DNA of 64,000 nucleotides from Himantopus leucocephalus (taxonomy: Eukaryota; Chordata; Aves; Charadriiformes; Recurvirostridae). The position numbers and the translations under genes were made by a program. The notes under the pieces were generated by a model. It had not been told where the DNA came from and did no database searches. It saw nothing but the letters and a program-made list of their open reading frames with translations. The number at the start of each line of letters is the position of its first letter. Positions within the stretch are counted from its first letter, which is position 1. The DNA lies in assembly GCA_003993805.1 (NCBI GenBank), contig RSEF01000001.1, positions 91,709,557 to 91,773,556 of the forward strand, written 5' to 3'. Positions 1-11,079 of this stretch are shown one piece after another.

Positions 1-914
1 CATTTATTGTTAAAATACCCATCAAACATACAGCCCCACTAAATCACTGGCAGAACTTCCACTGACTTTAATACAATTAGGATGACAAAGCATATTACTG
101 TTATCATTAACGCAAGACATCATGACCTAGCATAAAAAACATTGTTTAGCATTTGCATTTAGTGTTTTTATTCCGGATGCAAACCAAAGGTTTTTTTTAA
201 ACAGACATTCAACCCAAGTAAACATAAAACTCCTGGTATCGTTACATACTACTTTACTCCCAGTAGGTTGCTGTTTTACCCAGTCCTCACTTGTTGTGAT
301 TGAAATACTATTATTTTATTTGATTTGGAAGAGGTTTCTATTTAAGCATATAGCTGTTTTGTAATTTAATCAGAAAATTAAAAAAAATCTATGGATGCAA
401 AAGGTAAAAAAAAAAAAAAAGAGAGTAAGAGAAAAAAGAAGTCATAATCCTTTTGCCTATCTCCTTGTTATCCTGACAACAGAATTGGCTTCAACTACCT
501 GCTGAATTATAAAAACACTTTGATGCCAGTATTTTGCAGAAAGCTTCCTTCATATCAATGTTTCTTAGACAGACTCTGATGGAAAGAGATTTTTCAAGCT
601 TTCAAGCAGTTGCACATGAAAGAAAAAAGGTTCAAACTTCCAAGTCCCATAGATGCATGCTACATACCACCTAGAGCTGAGGTAAGTGGCAGAAACATGG
701 AGTGCTACTAAACAAGACATGCTACTTTATTAATAAACTACACTAGAAAATGTAATAGGACAGCTGCTTCTAAAAACTCCTACGTACTTTCCAATGAAGA
801 AGACATTTCCAATCACAAGTTTTTATACTACATACGAGAACAATAATTTGCTGAATGAAGTGGTGTATCTGGCACCTTCTATTATTTAAATTTACTCTAT
901 GAAAAGATACATAC
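1..914 (-). other. PARP11: PARP11 intron 3 (partial)
   Basis: This stretch lies downstream, on the minus strand, of the exon 3 splice donor at 914/913. I looked for the next PARP11 exon, which should continue the end of the WWE domain, and did not find it, so the intron runs off the left edge. The sequence is AT-rich and holds an A-rich run near 403-435. No repeat family was recognised. Confidence 0.6.
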
Positions 915-1035
915 CTGAAAAGTCTAGCATGTAGTTAAATTTTGCAGTAGTAAAAGAAACAGAACCATGTGGGTTTGTTCGGAAGCTCTTTTCAATATCT
1001 TCACTGCTAACAGAGCAATGATTGTTTGAATCAGT
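915..1035 (-). CDS. PARP11: PARP11 exon 3 (WWE domain, second half)
   Basis: The 121-bp exon has an acceptor (...TTGAAG before 1035) and a donor (CAG/GTATGT at 915/914). It encodes 40 residues from T-D-S-N-N to L-D-F-S plus the first base of the next codon. It includes the conserved CSVSSEDIEKSF segment and the beta-strand SFTTAKFNY of the WWE fold. The 94-bp intron separating it from exon 2 is unusually short. Confidence 0.93.
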
Positions 1036-4000
1036 CTTCAAAATAAATGAAAAAGCACATTTAGACAAATTCAGCACTAGGCAGTTTGATGTATGGAATC
1101 CATCATAGGCAATATAACTTCATATTTACCTGAAACATATGCCATTTACCACACTCAGCCAAATAAAACCAGCCCCACTGGGTATCAGAGGTATCCATGT
1201 CTTCAACTGAACTTTCCATCTTTGGAAAAAAATCTTCTGATGTTCTTTGAAGCATTTCCTGAAACATTGACAAAAAAAAGTTTTAATACGATTTGCAAAA
1301 ATGCATTATTTGAGAAATTCATAAAAAAGCAAAGTTAACTGAATTTGCAATGCTTAAAAAAACCCCAAACCCTGGCAGGCGGAGCGCAGATTTGTTTCCT
1401 CTTTTTCAGAGAAAAATTCTCAATTTGCTACTTATCCAGTATTATCCTTTAAGTTAGTTAAACATTTTCAAAACTCTCTCAAATGTCTTTAAGTGTGCCA
1501 GTAAAGGCAAGAGCTACAGGCTTTATCAGACCAAACAGAGGTGCAAAATTTCATACTGATAGTCAGACAAGCAAGGTCATTCTTATATACACCAGGCTCC
1601 GAGTTAGATACCACTCAGGAACTAGGTGCTGGGGTTACATCTGATAGCTTGATGAAAACATCTACTAGGTACTCACCAACAGTGAACAAATCAGACTGGG
1701 TACCAGAAGTTGTTATGAAAAAGAATTAAAAAGCTAAGACAAAGAATATAATTATTTAACTGTGCAAGTCCACACTGCATTATTCTTCAACACTGCATGA
1801 ATGTTTCCCCTCTAATGCACCCACTTAAAATTGGTACAGTAAAATTACTGGTACTCTGTACTTGTAATTGCAGAGAAGGTTCACACCAAAAGCCAGAGTG
1901 GCTTCCACACAAGCAGTGACAACTATAGTTAGGGTTCTGCAGGAGGAAGAAAAAGGACTGAGGAAAGAATATAGCAGAGGTCTACAAAATCATGACAACA
2001 CTGAATAGGGAATAACAAATCGCATTTTCTTCCAACATAAGGAGACATATCAAAGATTGTGCATGTCAAGTCCAAAACAGGTGAAAGAGAAACTTCTTCA
2101 TAAAACTGATGGCAATCTATGGAATTCCTATTCATGGTATGCTGTGGATGCTGCAAGTTTATGGAAGTTCAAAAAGCAGCTAGACAAGTTCAAGACTACC
2201 AAGAGCTATGCCGGAATACCTTTAAAAGAACAGTCCCTGACAGATTTCAGCTCGTTCTTCACTCATCAATAAAATCGTGAAAACTCTGAAAGCACTTGAC
2301 TCTACTTGCGTATACCTCCTAACATGTCGACCCCGCCTGCCACCCCCACCTTCCCCAAACAAAAATTCTAAAATCTAAAATCCCAAAATCTACAGGGGCA
2401 CTCTTTCAGAGAAAGAAACTTGCTCTACTCCCAGAAAAGGTCAGCAATTCATCCACTGTAACTTCTTAACCAACACTGGAACTCTTCAAAACAATTTCCT
2501 CAACTTAACTTTTGCTTTCAAAAAGTGGAATAACACCCTCCAGCATAAGTCAGCCAAACAATGTCCAGTGTGAATATATATCCTGGATGCTTCAGTTTTT
2601 TCCTGAACACTTCAACCCAGAAAAAAGTAGAGACCAGAAGAATGTAAATACTAGAAACTAGAAGTAGGCACCAGCTGGCCAGTGGTACTGGGGCAGGAGC
2701 TGAGGTCAGGAGGCACTTCTTCTAGCACTTCAGAAGGCACTTCTTTAGCACTATCCTTACCCCTTATTTCTCCCAAGCTAGCCCTCTGTAGTTTGAAAAA
2801 CAATCCCAGAAACCTCTTTGCAGTAATAGCTAGAGACTGTATTCTCATCATCAAAAGCTCCAAAGGGCTACAAAAACCTAGCTGCTTAGAGAACAGGGGA
2901 ATTAAAAGTGGACCTCCACAACATCTCTAAATTGCAGAATCCACGGGCAAACCCACTTGAGTACAAAGGGAAGCCTAGAAGGCCACATACATGGATAACT
3001 GCTTCAAGATTAAGCAGAACTACACTAAAGGTACATCAGTTGTGTGGAAAATACTTTGAAAGGGATAAGGAAACTGTTCTCTGTTTCAGAGGGCACCTGC
3101 CAACATCTCTTCTATTCCTCACAGCAATACAAAGTTGCAGAGCCTACACATGCTTGGTGTTAAAGCCAAGCCAACATCTTTTGATGATAATATTTTACCT
3201 TCAACTCGACTCTTCCTCTCAGATGAGTATTTGGCTATGTTGTCTCCAAGAAGGCAGAGGTAGTCTACACTTTTGAAAAGCTAAGAGGAAAGCAAGTCAG
3301 GCGCTTTTTTGGTAACGTTTAGTTTCCTCGTGTTCCCACTAAAATGGCCAGACATCAGCTCCATCCCAACTTTAGTTCAGGGCCTTGCTCAATAAAATCA
3401 GTAATGCCTTTTGAACAAGTTACAGAGAAGGCATATTCATATGTGCCCCATCAACACACGTATGCTCCTCTGGGGGCAACACAGCCTCCACAATAAACCA
3501 TTTACTAAGGAGACAGTTATTCCCATAGCTTTCAAAAATGTTACATTCAATTAACACGTCTAGTCTAGTCACAAAGTCTAGAGTAAAGCAGGAAAATTCC
3601 AGGATACTTAGAAGTACAGAAGAATAACTGAAAGGCATGAACATGTAAAGTCATAAAAACAAGACAGCTGTTCTCAAAGGTGACACAAATCCAAAACGCT
3701 TGAAGGAAATTGCTCAACTGACTGACGAATTTAAAATCAAACCCACACCATTTATAAGAATCAGACAGCTTTTTGTCCCAAAAGTCTGAATGCATGCAGA
3801 GTGAGCCGAAAAGTCCAGTGGGTTTTTCCGGATGACAGGATGTCAACTATGAAAGCAATGAGAATTTTATTAGCGATGCTGTTGCTAACAGGTCTCTCAA
3901 CTCCCATTATTAGTACTGTTTCTATCAGTCCAGGAGTTACCAAAACAGCTCAAATTAAACACAATTACTCTGACGGCAAAAACATCCTCCTAAACAGAAC

Positions 4001-4933
4001 GAATGTTCGTTGTGTGTTGTGCCGTGACCTTTACTTAGTACTGGTAACGCACTGCCTCATTTTTCCAGAAATACTTTTAAGTTTGAATGATAAACATGCT
4101 TTACAGCGCGTAGAATCATAGAATGGTTTGGGCTGGAAGGCAACTCCAAAGATCATCGAGTTCCAACTCCCCTGGCCATGGCCAGGGACACCTCCCACTA
4201 GACCAGGTTGCTCAAAGTCCCATCCAGCCTGGCCTTGAACACCTCCAGGGATGGGGCATCCACAACTTCTCTGGGCAACCTGTTCCAGTGCCTCACCACC
4301 CTCATGGTAAAAAACACACAGAAGCACCTGATGGGCTTTTTTGTGCTGTCCGCTTCCATTTGGCAGACGGTGCTTCTTTTGCCAACACACATCAACTTCG
4401 TATAGTTCCCTGCTGGGAACGCTAGCAGTGCTAAGGGACCCTCCGGCTCTTCCTTAGAGAAGGCACCTGGGCAGGAGACCTGGCCGAGGTGAGAGCGCGG
4501 GGCCGGGGAGGGGTAGCGAGCAGGAACAACAGCATTGGCACTATCAGGGGGCACAACGCGAAGCGACAGTGCCCTCCGCAGCCGTATCACCGCTTACCCC
4601 CTCTGTGCTGCAGGGGACCACCGCTGCGGTCACCCGCTTTACCGACCCCCTCCAGAGCTGAGCGCAGGAGAGCTCATGGGCACGGTGGAGCTAAGCACAG
4701 CCCCAGCACCTCTCCACCTGGCTTCCCCAAAGNGGCCCCCCCCCCCCCCCCCCCCCCTTCCCCAAACGGGCCGCGCGCTCGCCGGCGGGGGCGGGGCGGG
4801 AGGGGCAGCGGCCTGCGGGGCGCGCGCAGCACGGAGACGGGCCGAGGAGGAAAAAAGGAGCGGCCGTTTCCCCCGTCCCCCTCCCGCCCGCACTCACCGC
4901 ATCGGCCGCCCCCCCCGGGCTCGCTCCCCACAT
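915..4933 (-). CDS. PARP11: PARP11 5' part, three coding exons (mono-ADP-ribosyltransferase)
   Basis: Joining 4933-4898, 1258-1130 and 1035-915 on the minus strand gives 95 codons plus one base with intact splice sites and no stop. The product matches the N-terminus of PARP11: a short acidic leader, then a WWE domain with the D-T-Q-W-G-W-F-Y core, the K-W-H-M-F segment and the S-V-S-S-E-D-I-E-K-S-F stretch. WWE domains bind ADP-ribose-type ligands. PARP11 is a mono-ADP-ribosyltransferase linked to the nuclear envelope and interferon signalling, and its catalytic domain is C-terminal. Those exons are missing here because the gene leaves the window at the left edge. Introns 1 and 2 are phase 0 and intron 3 is phase 1. 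The identification rests on remembered family sequence and is strong over exons 2 and 3. Confidence 0.93.
1130..1258 (-). CDS. PARP11: PARP11 exon 2 (WWE domain, first half)
   Basis: The 129-bp exon encodes exactly 43 codons and is phase 0 at both ends. A T-rich tract and AG precede 1258, and the donor is CAG/GTAAAT at 1130/1129. It begins EMLQRTSEDFF, continues through an acidic VEDMDTSDTQ linker and enters the WWE domain (QWGWFYLAECGKWHMFQ). An internal ATG (MESS) is present, but the upstream residues also match the family, so translation most likely starts in exon 1. Confidence 0.94.
4110..4410 (-). repeat. CR1 LINE 3' fragment
   Basis: The stretch opens with AGAATCATAGAATGG, the reverse complement of the CR1 tail, and continues with the typical CR1 3' UTR in antisense (the valley around 'ccatggccagggacacctcccactagacc'-like text is its hallmark). 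The insertion is therefore in minus orientation, sense to PARP11. It is 5' truncated, as most CR1 copies are. Confidence 0.9.
4733..4757. repeat. poly-C run with an ambiguous base
   Basis: A homopolymer of about 20 C follows a single N at 4733, within PARP11 intron 1. The length is not trustworthy: the N and the homopolymer suggest a sequencing or polishing failure. Confidence 0.85.
4898..4933 (-). CDS. PARP11: PARP11 exon 1, coding part (12 codons)
   Basis: On the minus strand an ATG at 4933-4931 opens MWGASPGGAADA and runs into a consensus donor (GCG/GTGAGT at 4898/4897). Phase 0 fits the phase 0 start of exon 2. The M-W-x-A-x-P start resembles the mammalian PARP11 N-terminus, which makes this the probable start codon. 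The exon sits in the CpG island. The 5' UTR lies at higher coordinates and seems to include a CCA-repeat tract. Confidence 0.82.
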
Positions 4934-4943
4934 GCCGCCCGGA

Positions 4944-5001
4944 GGGTGTGTGGGTGTGTGGGTGTGTGGTGGTGGTGGTGGTGGTGGTGGTGGTGGTGGT
5001 G
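4944..5001. repeat. (TGTGTGGG)n/(TGG)n microsatellite in the PARP11 5' UTR
   Basis: Short TGTGTGGG units pass into about a dozen TGG triplets (4966-5001). Read on the minus strand this is CCA-repeat ending only about 10 bases before the PARP11 start codon, so it is probably transcribed as 5' UTR. Its length is likely polymorphic. Confidence 0.85.
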
Positions 5002-5424
5002 GGGCGGGGGGGGCAGTGCCTGTGGGAGGGGTGGCAGGCAGGCCGCGCGCGGGGCGCGTCACTGCTCGGCCTCTGGCCGCTTCCGTTACGGCTGGCAGGA
5101 GAAAGGGGCGGGGCGACGGCCGCTCTCGGTGGCGCTCCATAGGCTCGTCACACTGAGGGGCGGGGCCTGGTGTGGAGCGGGGCGGGCGGGGCTGGGGAAA
5201 GGCGGGGAGTCCTTCGAGTGGGAGTGGGAGTCGGGGTCGGGGTGCCTCGCACCGTGCGCCGCGTGGAGCCGCGGCCTTGCCCGGCCTCCGCGGCCGCCCG
5301 GCGGCCTGCCGGGCGGCGGCTGTTGCGGTGACTGCCGCCTGTCAGTTGGGCGGGCGCGGGCAGCCCCGCCGGCGCTGCGTGGCGTGGGGTGGCGTTTTGG
5401 CGGGGCGGGGCGCCGGTGCAGCAC

Positions 5425-5462
5425 ACCCCCCCCCNGCCCCCCCCCCCCCCCCCCCCCCCCGC
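5425..5462. repeat. poly-C run with an N, flanked by a short inverted repeat
   Basis: A C homopolymer is interrupted by N at 5435. It is bracketed by GGTGCAGC (5415-5422) and GCTGCACC (5463-5470), a perfect 8-bp inverted repeat. The region could form a hairpin or i-motif, or simply be a collapsed assembly stretch. Confidence 0.7.
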
Positions 5463-5480
5463 GCTGCACCCCACAACTTT

Positions 5481-7100
5481 GGGTTTTTTTCGTTCTTTTT
5501 GGTTGTCGGCTGTCCTCCTGGGTGGCAATGGGCCTCTGCTTTGCCAAGGAATTTTTACAGCCCATACTTTTTCCTGTGAAATACACGTATGCGTGAGCCT
5601 GTGTATGCGTTTAATTCTATACACGTAGCGTTTTAAAGAACTGATAGCATCCTGGCGCCAGGCAGGGCAGCAGAAGTGACCATTCATACCATGCATAAGG
5701 TATGATTTCCTAATGCAAAGAGGGAACACTACAGTCTGCTGCGGGCATCCATCGGCCAGGCCTTCGGGGCCTGTGGGCAGATTTATGCTACAACCGAGGT
5801 CTAGAAGCAGCAGCAGCAGGTCTAGGACCGCTTAGTAAGCGAGGCCACAGTCATAATGTACCTCATGCCAGCCTTTTGGTGCAGAGACCCTAGGATGAGA
5901 GCTGCAGGGTGGAAAAGCAGGCAGTGATGGCATCCAAAGCAGTCTGCAGTCACCCAGTTGGGTTAGTAACGTCAAAAACCAGGCAGTGCTCATAAAGGTG
6001 TGCAAAGGCATTACAGCGCATCCTGCTGTGAGGGATTTTTGTTGAGTAGTGTGCTGAAAACTACACAGGGGCGTTGAAAATGGTGAGTTTGTCAAATTCT
6101 GAGGGAGTGTCAGGTGGGATGCGTGTCCACATTCTGACTGTGCTGAACTTTCCTCTGAATACAGAGTTAGAAAAGGTTATTTTTCGGAGTTAAAAAGTTA
6201 AGCGGCCTGTGATGAATCACTGGAGGTATTCCACTGGCGTGAACATGATTCTTCTGGAATAAAGGAGTTTTCCAGAAGTATGGACATCTTTCTCCAGTCC
6301 TGATATTTGTATTGACATTGTTGGAAAGCACATGAAGATGGTGGGGACATATCCTTGCCTGTGCTGCCTTGCTTTAAGAATCTATACACAGGATAGAAGT
6401 AAAGGAGGATTCTGTTGCTGCTTCAGCTGTTGCAGAACATCTGTTGACCAACTTTTTTTGCTTGAAAAGATGCTGGCAATGCTTTATGTCTAACGTGGGA
6501 CTCCTTGAATCATCTATTCCTATTGTTATTACTGCCTGTCATGTGTTTTTTAAAAAATGGTCGGGCGTTTTTGCAGAATTTGCCTGAGTATATCTGAAGT
6601 TACAGTAGCACAACACACAGCTGTCTAGCAGCCAAAAGTTTTAAAGAGGTTTTACTGCTATGCCTTGAAGTGTGAATTAAAGTTGAGATTTTTGTGTGTG
6701 CTTCTTCCCTTTCTTTGTATGTTCAGGCTGATAATTAATAATGGAGCATAAGCCTCTCTTTTGAGATAAGAATATCTTACTCACAGTGAAAACATAGCTT
6801 GTCAGAATGACTGTATTCTCAAGAAGCTACATGCTAATTTCAGACTCTTCATAGCAACAACTTAAAAACCTTTAAAATCCAAAGATTTCTGTGGATATCT
6901 TATCTACTGTGTGCAGACTAACAGCCTATCTGAGAAGACGTAACTGCATTAATTGATTCTTATGAGCCTCTACTTCAAGCAGCAAAAAGGCAGAAACTGG
7001 ATAGGTTTGGCCACGTGACCTGAGTTACAAACACATTTTTGCAGGCAATGGACAAATGGAAGTGAAAGAGAGAACTCTCAGGTACTGCCTGGTACATAAA
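5481..7100. other. Intergenic, nothing recognised
   Basis: This is sequence upstream of PARP11. The open frames are short and lack composition or motif support. No repeat family was recognised. Confidence 0.5.
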
Positions 7101-7104
7101 TCAG

Positions 7105-7420
7105 AGGATCACAGAAGGATCTAGGTTTGAAAGGACTCATGGAGTTCTTTAAACCAGTTTCTTTACCAAAGCAGGCCTAACTTCAAATCTAGATTAGGTT
7201 GCTCAATTCCTCATCCAGCCAATTATTTTTTCTCCAGGCATGTCTGCTGAACTGTTTCCAGGGACAAGAAGTCTTTTTTTTCTTTTGTCCAGCCAGAATT
7301 TCCCATGTTGCAACTTGTGCACATCATTACCTCTTGTCCTTTCACTGTAATTCTGTGAGGTGAGCTCCCTCAGTCTTCCTTCTGATGCCTTTACCTGGAT
7401 AGAGAAATAACAGGCAAGGT
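7105..7420 (-). repeat. Old CR1 fragment
   Basis: The antisense CR1 3' UTR pattern (AGGATCACAGAAGGAT..., CTCATCCAGCC, CCTCTTGTCCT) is visible but strongly diverged, so this is an older copy than those at 8.5 and 15.3 kb. Boundaries are approximate. Confidence 0.7.
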
Positions 7421-7499
7421 GTCTCCAAGCTGCTAAAAATCAGCTGAAGTAGAGGGAAATTACAGTCAGTACCCTAACATAATGGCTCTTTAATTGGAT

Positions 7500-8400
7500 C
7501 AGTCAGGGGATTAAAAGAGGATTCAGGTTCGGATGCACCTTGGCCATCTAGCCCAACCTCCTGCTTAAAGCAGGTTCAACTATCAGATCAAGTAATTTTG
7601 TTCAGGGCTCTATCCAGTCAGGTCTGGAAACCCACAAGGATACAGACTGTGCAACCTCTCTGGCTAACCTATGCCAATGCTTCATGCTTGACTGTCGTCA
7701 TGGTGAAGAAGTTTTCCCTATATCCATTCAGTACCTCTCATTATAGCTTAAGCCTTCTGTCTCTTGTCCTACCACCATGCACCACTGTGAAGAGCCTGGT
7801 CTGGTCTTCTTGATAACCTCTGGAGGTATTGAAAGATTGCAGTTAGCTCCTCCCATCCAAGCCTTCTCTTCTTCAGGCTAAAAAAGTCCAGGTCCATCAG
7901 TTTCTCCTCACAAGGCAAGTGCTTCAGCCTCCTGACTGCCTTGGTGGTCCTCTGCTGAACTTGCTTCAGTTGATCAGTGCCTTTCTCGTACTTATGGGCC
8001 CAAAACTGGGTGCAGTATTCTAGATGGGGTTGAACAAATGCTGGTAATCCTTCCCTTTGAACTAATGGGTAGGGTCCTGCTATTTTACAGCCAAGGATGC
8101 AGTTGGCCTACGCTGCCGCCAGGGCACGCCGCTGGCTCACATCCAGCTTTCCATCCACCAGGATCACAACTCTTTTTCAGAAGAGCTGCTCACCAGCTAG
8201 TCATTTCCTAACCTGTATTGTTGCCAGGGGCTATTTCTTCCCAGGTACAGAACTTTGCTTTTGTCCTTACTCAATTTCATAATGTTCCTCTGAGCCCATT
8301 CCTCCAGCTTGTCTATGTCCCTCTGAAGCTACTCTCTGCCCTTGAATGTATCAACTAGGATAAGACAAGGAAGGTAAACTGCCATTATACATTCTCGTAG
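7500..8400 (-). repeat. CR1 LINE 3' region of an older subfamily
   Basis: A continuous antisense CR1 3' UTR is seen. Familiar landmarks include 'ggccatctagcccaacc', 'ggatgcagttggcc', 'gccagggcacgccgctggctcac' and 'cccattcctccagcttgtc'. It covers about 900 bp and differs from the short fragments nearby, so it is probably a separate CR1 subfamily. Confidence 0.8.
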
Positions 8401-8406
8401 AGGGTG

Positions 8407-8445
8407 TTCTGGTTTGAGGTAAAACAGGACCAATTTTGTTCAGTA
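8407..8445 (+). repeat. Start of an avian ERV LTR, cut by a gap
   Basis: TGTTCTGGTTTGAGGTAAAA followed by CAGGACC resembles the first bases of a common avian ERV LTR. The rest is lost in the adjacent N gap, so family and length cannot be given. Confidence 0.5.
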
Positions 8446-8545
8446 NNNNNNNNNNNNNNNNNNNNNNNNNNNNNNNNNNNNNNNNNNNNNNNNNNNNNNN
8501 NNNNNNNNNNNNNNNNNNNNNNNNNNNNNNNNNNNNNNNNNNNNN
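8446..8545. other. Assembly gap (100 N)
   Basis: Exactly 100 N, the usual placeholder for a gap of unknown size. It separates an LTR start from a CR1 3' end. Confidence 1.
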
Positions 8546-8987
8546 TACAGAGGAGCGCCACGAGGATGATCAGAGGGCTGGAGCACCTCTCCTATGAAAA
8601 AGGCTGAGAGTTGTTGAGGCCGGAGAAGACTCTGACGAGGTCTTATAGCAGCCTTCCAGTATGTGAAGGGGGCTTGCAAGAAAGCTGGAGAGGGACTTTT
8701 TGCAAGGGCATGTAGTGATAAACGAGGGGTCATGGCTTCAAACTGGAAGAGGACAGACTTAGATTAGGTATCAGGAAGAAATTTTTCCCTCTGAGGGTGT
8801 TGAGGCACTGGAACAGGTTGCCCGGAGAAGTTGTGGATGCCCCCATCCCTGGAGGTGGTTAAGGCCAGGCTGGATGGGGCTTTGAGTAACCTGGTCTGGT
8901 GGAAGGTGTCCCTGCCCATGGCAGGGGGGTTGGAACTAGATGATCTTTAAGGTCCCTTCCAACCTAAACCAGTCTGTGATTCTATGA
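8546..8987 (+). repeat. CR1 LINE 3' fragment
   Basis: The end of CR1 ORF2 (QRSATRMIRGLEHLSYE-like frame) is followed by the 3' UTR and a GTGATTCTATGA tail. It is close in sequence to the fragment at 15255-15381, so they are probably the same relatively young subfamily. Confidence 0.9.
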
Positions 8988-10544
8988 ATCTGTGTCAGGG
9001 TTACAGTCATGGTTGAGTCACTAAGTCACCACAAAAGCGGGATGTGAGGGATATGCATAGACTGCCATATGGGCAGACACACAGGAGATTGACAGGATCT
9101 TTGCAGAGCTCCTCCAGAGGCAAGAGCCTAAGCCCTGCAGCACAAGAAAGGAGGGACAACTCTGAAACTGCATTTGAATGACCAGTGTATATATAGACCC
9201 ATACAAGCTGAAGGGATGTGTCATAGCCAGGTGAATCTGAACCACAGCTGAACCAGCACTGACAGGAACTGGTGTGTGACACTGACTTCCTTCTACAGGG
9301 TACAGAGGTCCCCATATACTGACCTTACTTGCTACCTCACGCGATCTGTTGCTTGCAGGAAGGTTGGACTGGGGCTGTTGCAGAAAGCACTAGGCCATAT
9401 CTGGACTTCGGCCTGTTACTGCTGCCCTGCTTATCCATGTATGTACCAATGATACTGTCAAGGGAGACCGTAACAAACCAAGAGTGGATAACAGGGCACT
9501 GGAGCCCAGGTGCTGTTCTCCTTGGTCCTGCCAGTGGAGAGGAAAGGCTTGGGTAGGAGGGTACCCAACCTATGGGTTAACACCTGACTACACAGCCAGT
9601 GTTGCAGGCAGAGCTTTGGCTTGTATGACCATGGACCCCCTCTTTGAGGAATGGGGAGGGCTGGGGAGACACAGGATGCCACACAGGGGTGGGGCAAGAG
9701 GATGTTCTCCAGCAGGCTTTCCAGCCTAGCTAGGAGGGCTTGAGCCTAGATTTGTCAGGGGACGGTGACCAAAGTCTGAAGGGCAGGCACAGGGAGCAGG
9801 AAGGAAGCGCCTGGTGGAACAGGTGCACACGCTTTTGTTGGAGAGCTGCAAGGCCAGGGGGGCAAACCAGGAGCTGGGGTTGGCTGCAGCACAGGTGGTG
9901 CCCTCAGCAGCCAGGGCACACTCCCACGGCACTCCTGCTGAATAGGGAGGGCAGAGGAGGCGTGCTGCTAATAGGGTCCACGGACTTTCCCAGGCAAGGC
10001 AAGGTAATGATCACAGTCCATCCAGAGAGTCTAGTGAGAAGAAGGAGATGGGATCAGTGTGCCAGGGCCCGGAGTGCGTCCGTCTTCTAGGAGTTTAGTT
10101 GGCTAGAGTGTCGGTGGCGAAGTCCAATCCTTTGCTGATAAGAGCTGTGGGAAGAAAGCTAGGAGCAAGGCCCTGCCCCTCCTTCCCCCTGGGAACTGTT
10201 TTTAAGCAGTGGCCTTGCTGCTGGCTCCTGCCTGTGTTACACTGCAGCTGTGTAGCAGCCCTGTCTATGGCTGATCCTGTACCTGCACAGTCTGGACCTT
10301 GACCCAGACCCACTGGCCGAGGTTCCTGGCTGACCCTGCAGCTGCCTCATCGCTATGGACTTGCTGGGAGATTGCTGGACTGCCTGTGACCCTTGGCTCC
10401 TTCTTGGTGAGGCCACTGCTTGTGCCTGCCTTGTTATTGAGTTCTGCTCCTGACTAGCCTTCCATGGTGGAGCAGCCAGCCCCCATGACTCTCTGACACT
10501 GGGGCAGGACTGCTGACAAGGCTGCAAGGTTCACCCAGCCATGA
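8988..10544. other. GC-rich unassigned stretch, possibly CR1 5' region
   Basis: This stretch has higher GC than its surroundings and lies between two plus-strand CR1 segments. The text around 9725-9790 (GCTAGGAGGGCTTGAGCCTAG) resembles the region just before CR1 ORF2, so part may be CR1 5' sequence. I cannot support that across the whole interval. No gene was recognised. Confidence 0.35.
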
Positions 10545-11055
10545 GCACAATGTGTAGCAAGATCACAGCCCTGGACTTGAAGAAAGCAAGCTTTGGCTTG
10601 TTGAGGCAATCTGGTAGGCAGTATTCCATGGGAGTCACCCTGGAGGGTAAAGGGGTCCAGGAGAGGTCAGACTTCAAATACAACATCCTCAAAGCACAAG
10701 AAGGGTCCATTCTGATGTGTGGGAGGTCTATCAGGCCTGGCAGAAGGCTAGCATGGATGAACAGAGAACTCCTGACTGAGGTTGACAGCACAAAGGAAGT
10801 GCACAGAAGGCGGAAGCGGGGCTGGGCTGCTCTGGAGGAACCGAGCCATTGCCTGAGGGTGGTGGGGTGGAATCTGCAAAGCCTAAAGCTCAGCTGGAGT
10901 TGAAACTAGTGAGGAAAGTGGAAAGCAACATGAAGAACTTTTATGAATATACTGGCAGTCGGAGGGACCTGAAGAAAAAAAAGTGGACCCTCTGCCAAAT
11001 GGGGCAAGGGACCTCATGACAAAGGACACATACGATACCTTTTTTTTTAAATACC
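10545..11055 (+). repeat. CR1 LINE ORF2 fragment
   Basis: The plus-strand frame carries the CR1 ORF2 stretch between the endonuclease and reverse transcriptase (ALDLKKASFGLL near 10570, WMNRELLTEV near 10755, then the linker with the F-Y-E-Y-T-G-S motif). Stops are present and it is a dead copy. It ends next to the pyrimidine-rich tandem repeat. Confidence 0.8.
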
Positions 11056-11079
11056 ACAGGTCAAGAGATATGGCCATGC

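Larger units (their letters stand above)
1259..4897 (-). other. PARP11: PARP11 intron 1
   Basis: This 3.6-kb first intron runs from the GTGAGT donor at 4897 to the AG acceptor at 1259. Apart from the CR1 fragment at 4110-4410 and the GC-rich promoter-proximal end with its poly-C run, I see nothing assignable. The short open frames are not protein-like. Confidence 0.7.
4480..5480. promoter_or_regulatory. PARP11: CpG-island promoter of PARP11
   Basis: This block of about 1 kb is very GC- and CpG-rich compared with the AT-rich flanks. It contains PARP11 exon 1, several GC boxes (GGGGCGGGGC-type motifs near 4787-4800, 5104-5114, 5157-5168 and 5178-5192) and no TATA box. This is a standard housekeeping-type promoter. 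The start site is inferred to lie between about 4940 and 5200 on the minus strand. A divergent transcript to the right is possible, but no exon was recognised there. Confidence 0.8.

Noticed and set aside
4489..5729. Long overlapping open frames on both strands (up to 353 codons) in the CpG island
   Set aside because: Low-complexity Pro/Gly/Arg translations crossing N bases and homopolymers; they arise from GC-rich sequence with few stops. Only the 12-codon PARP11 exon is supported.
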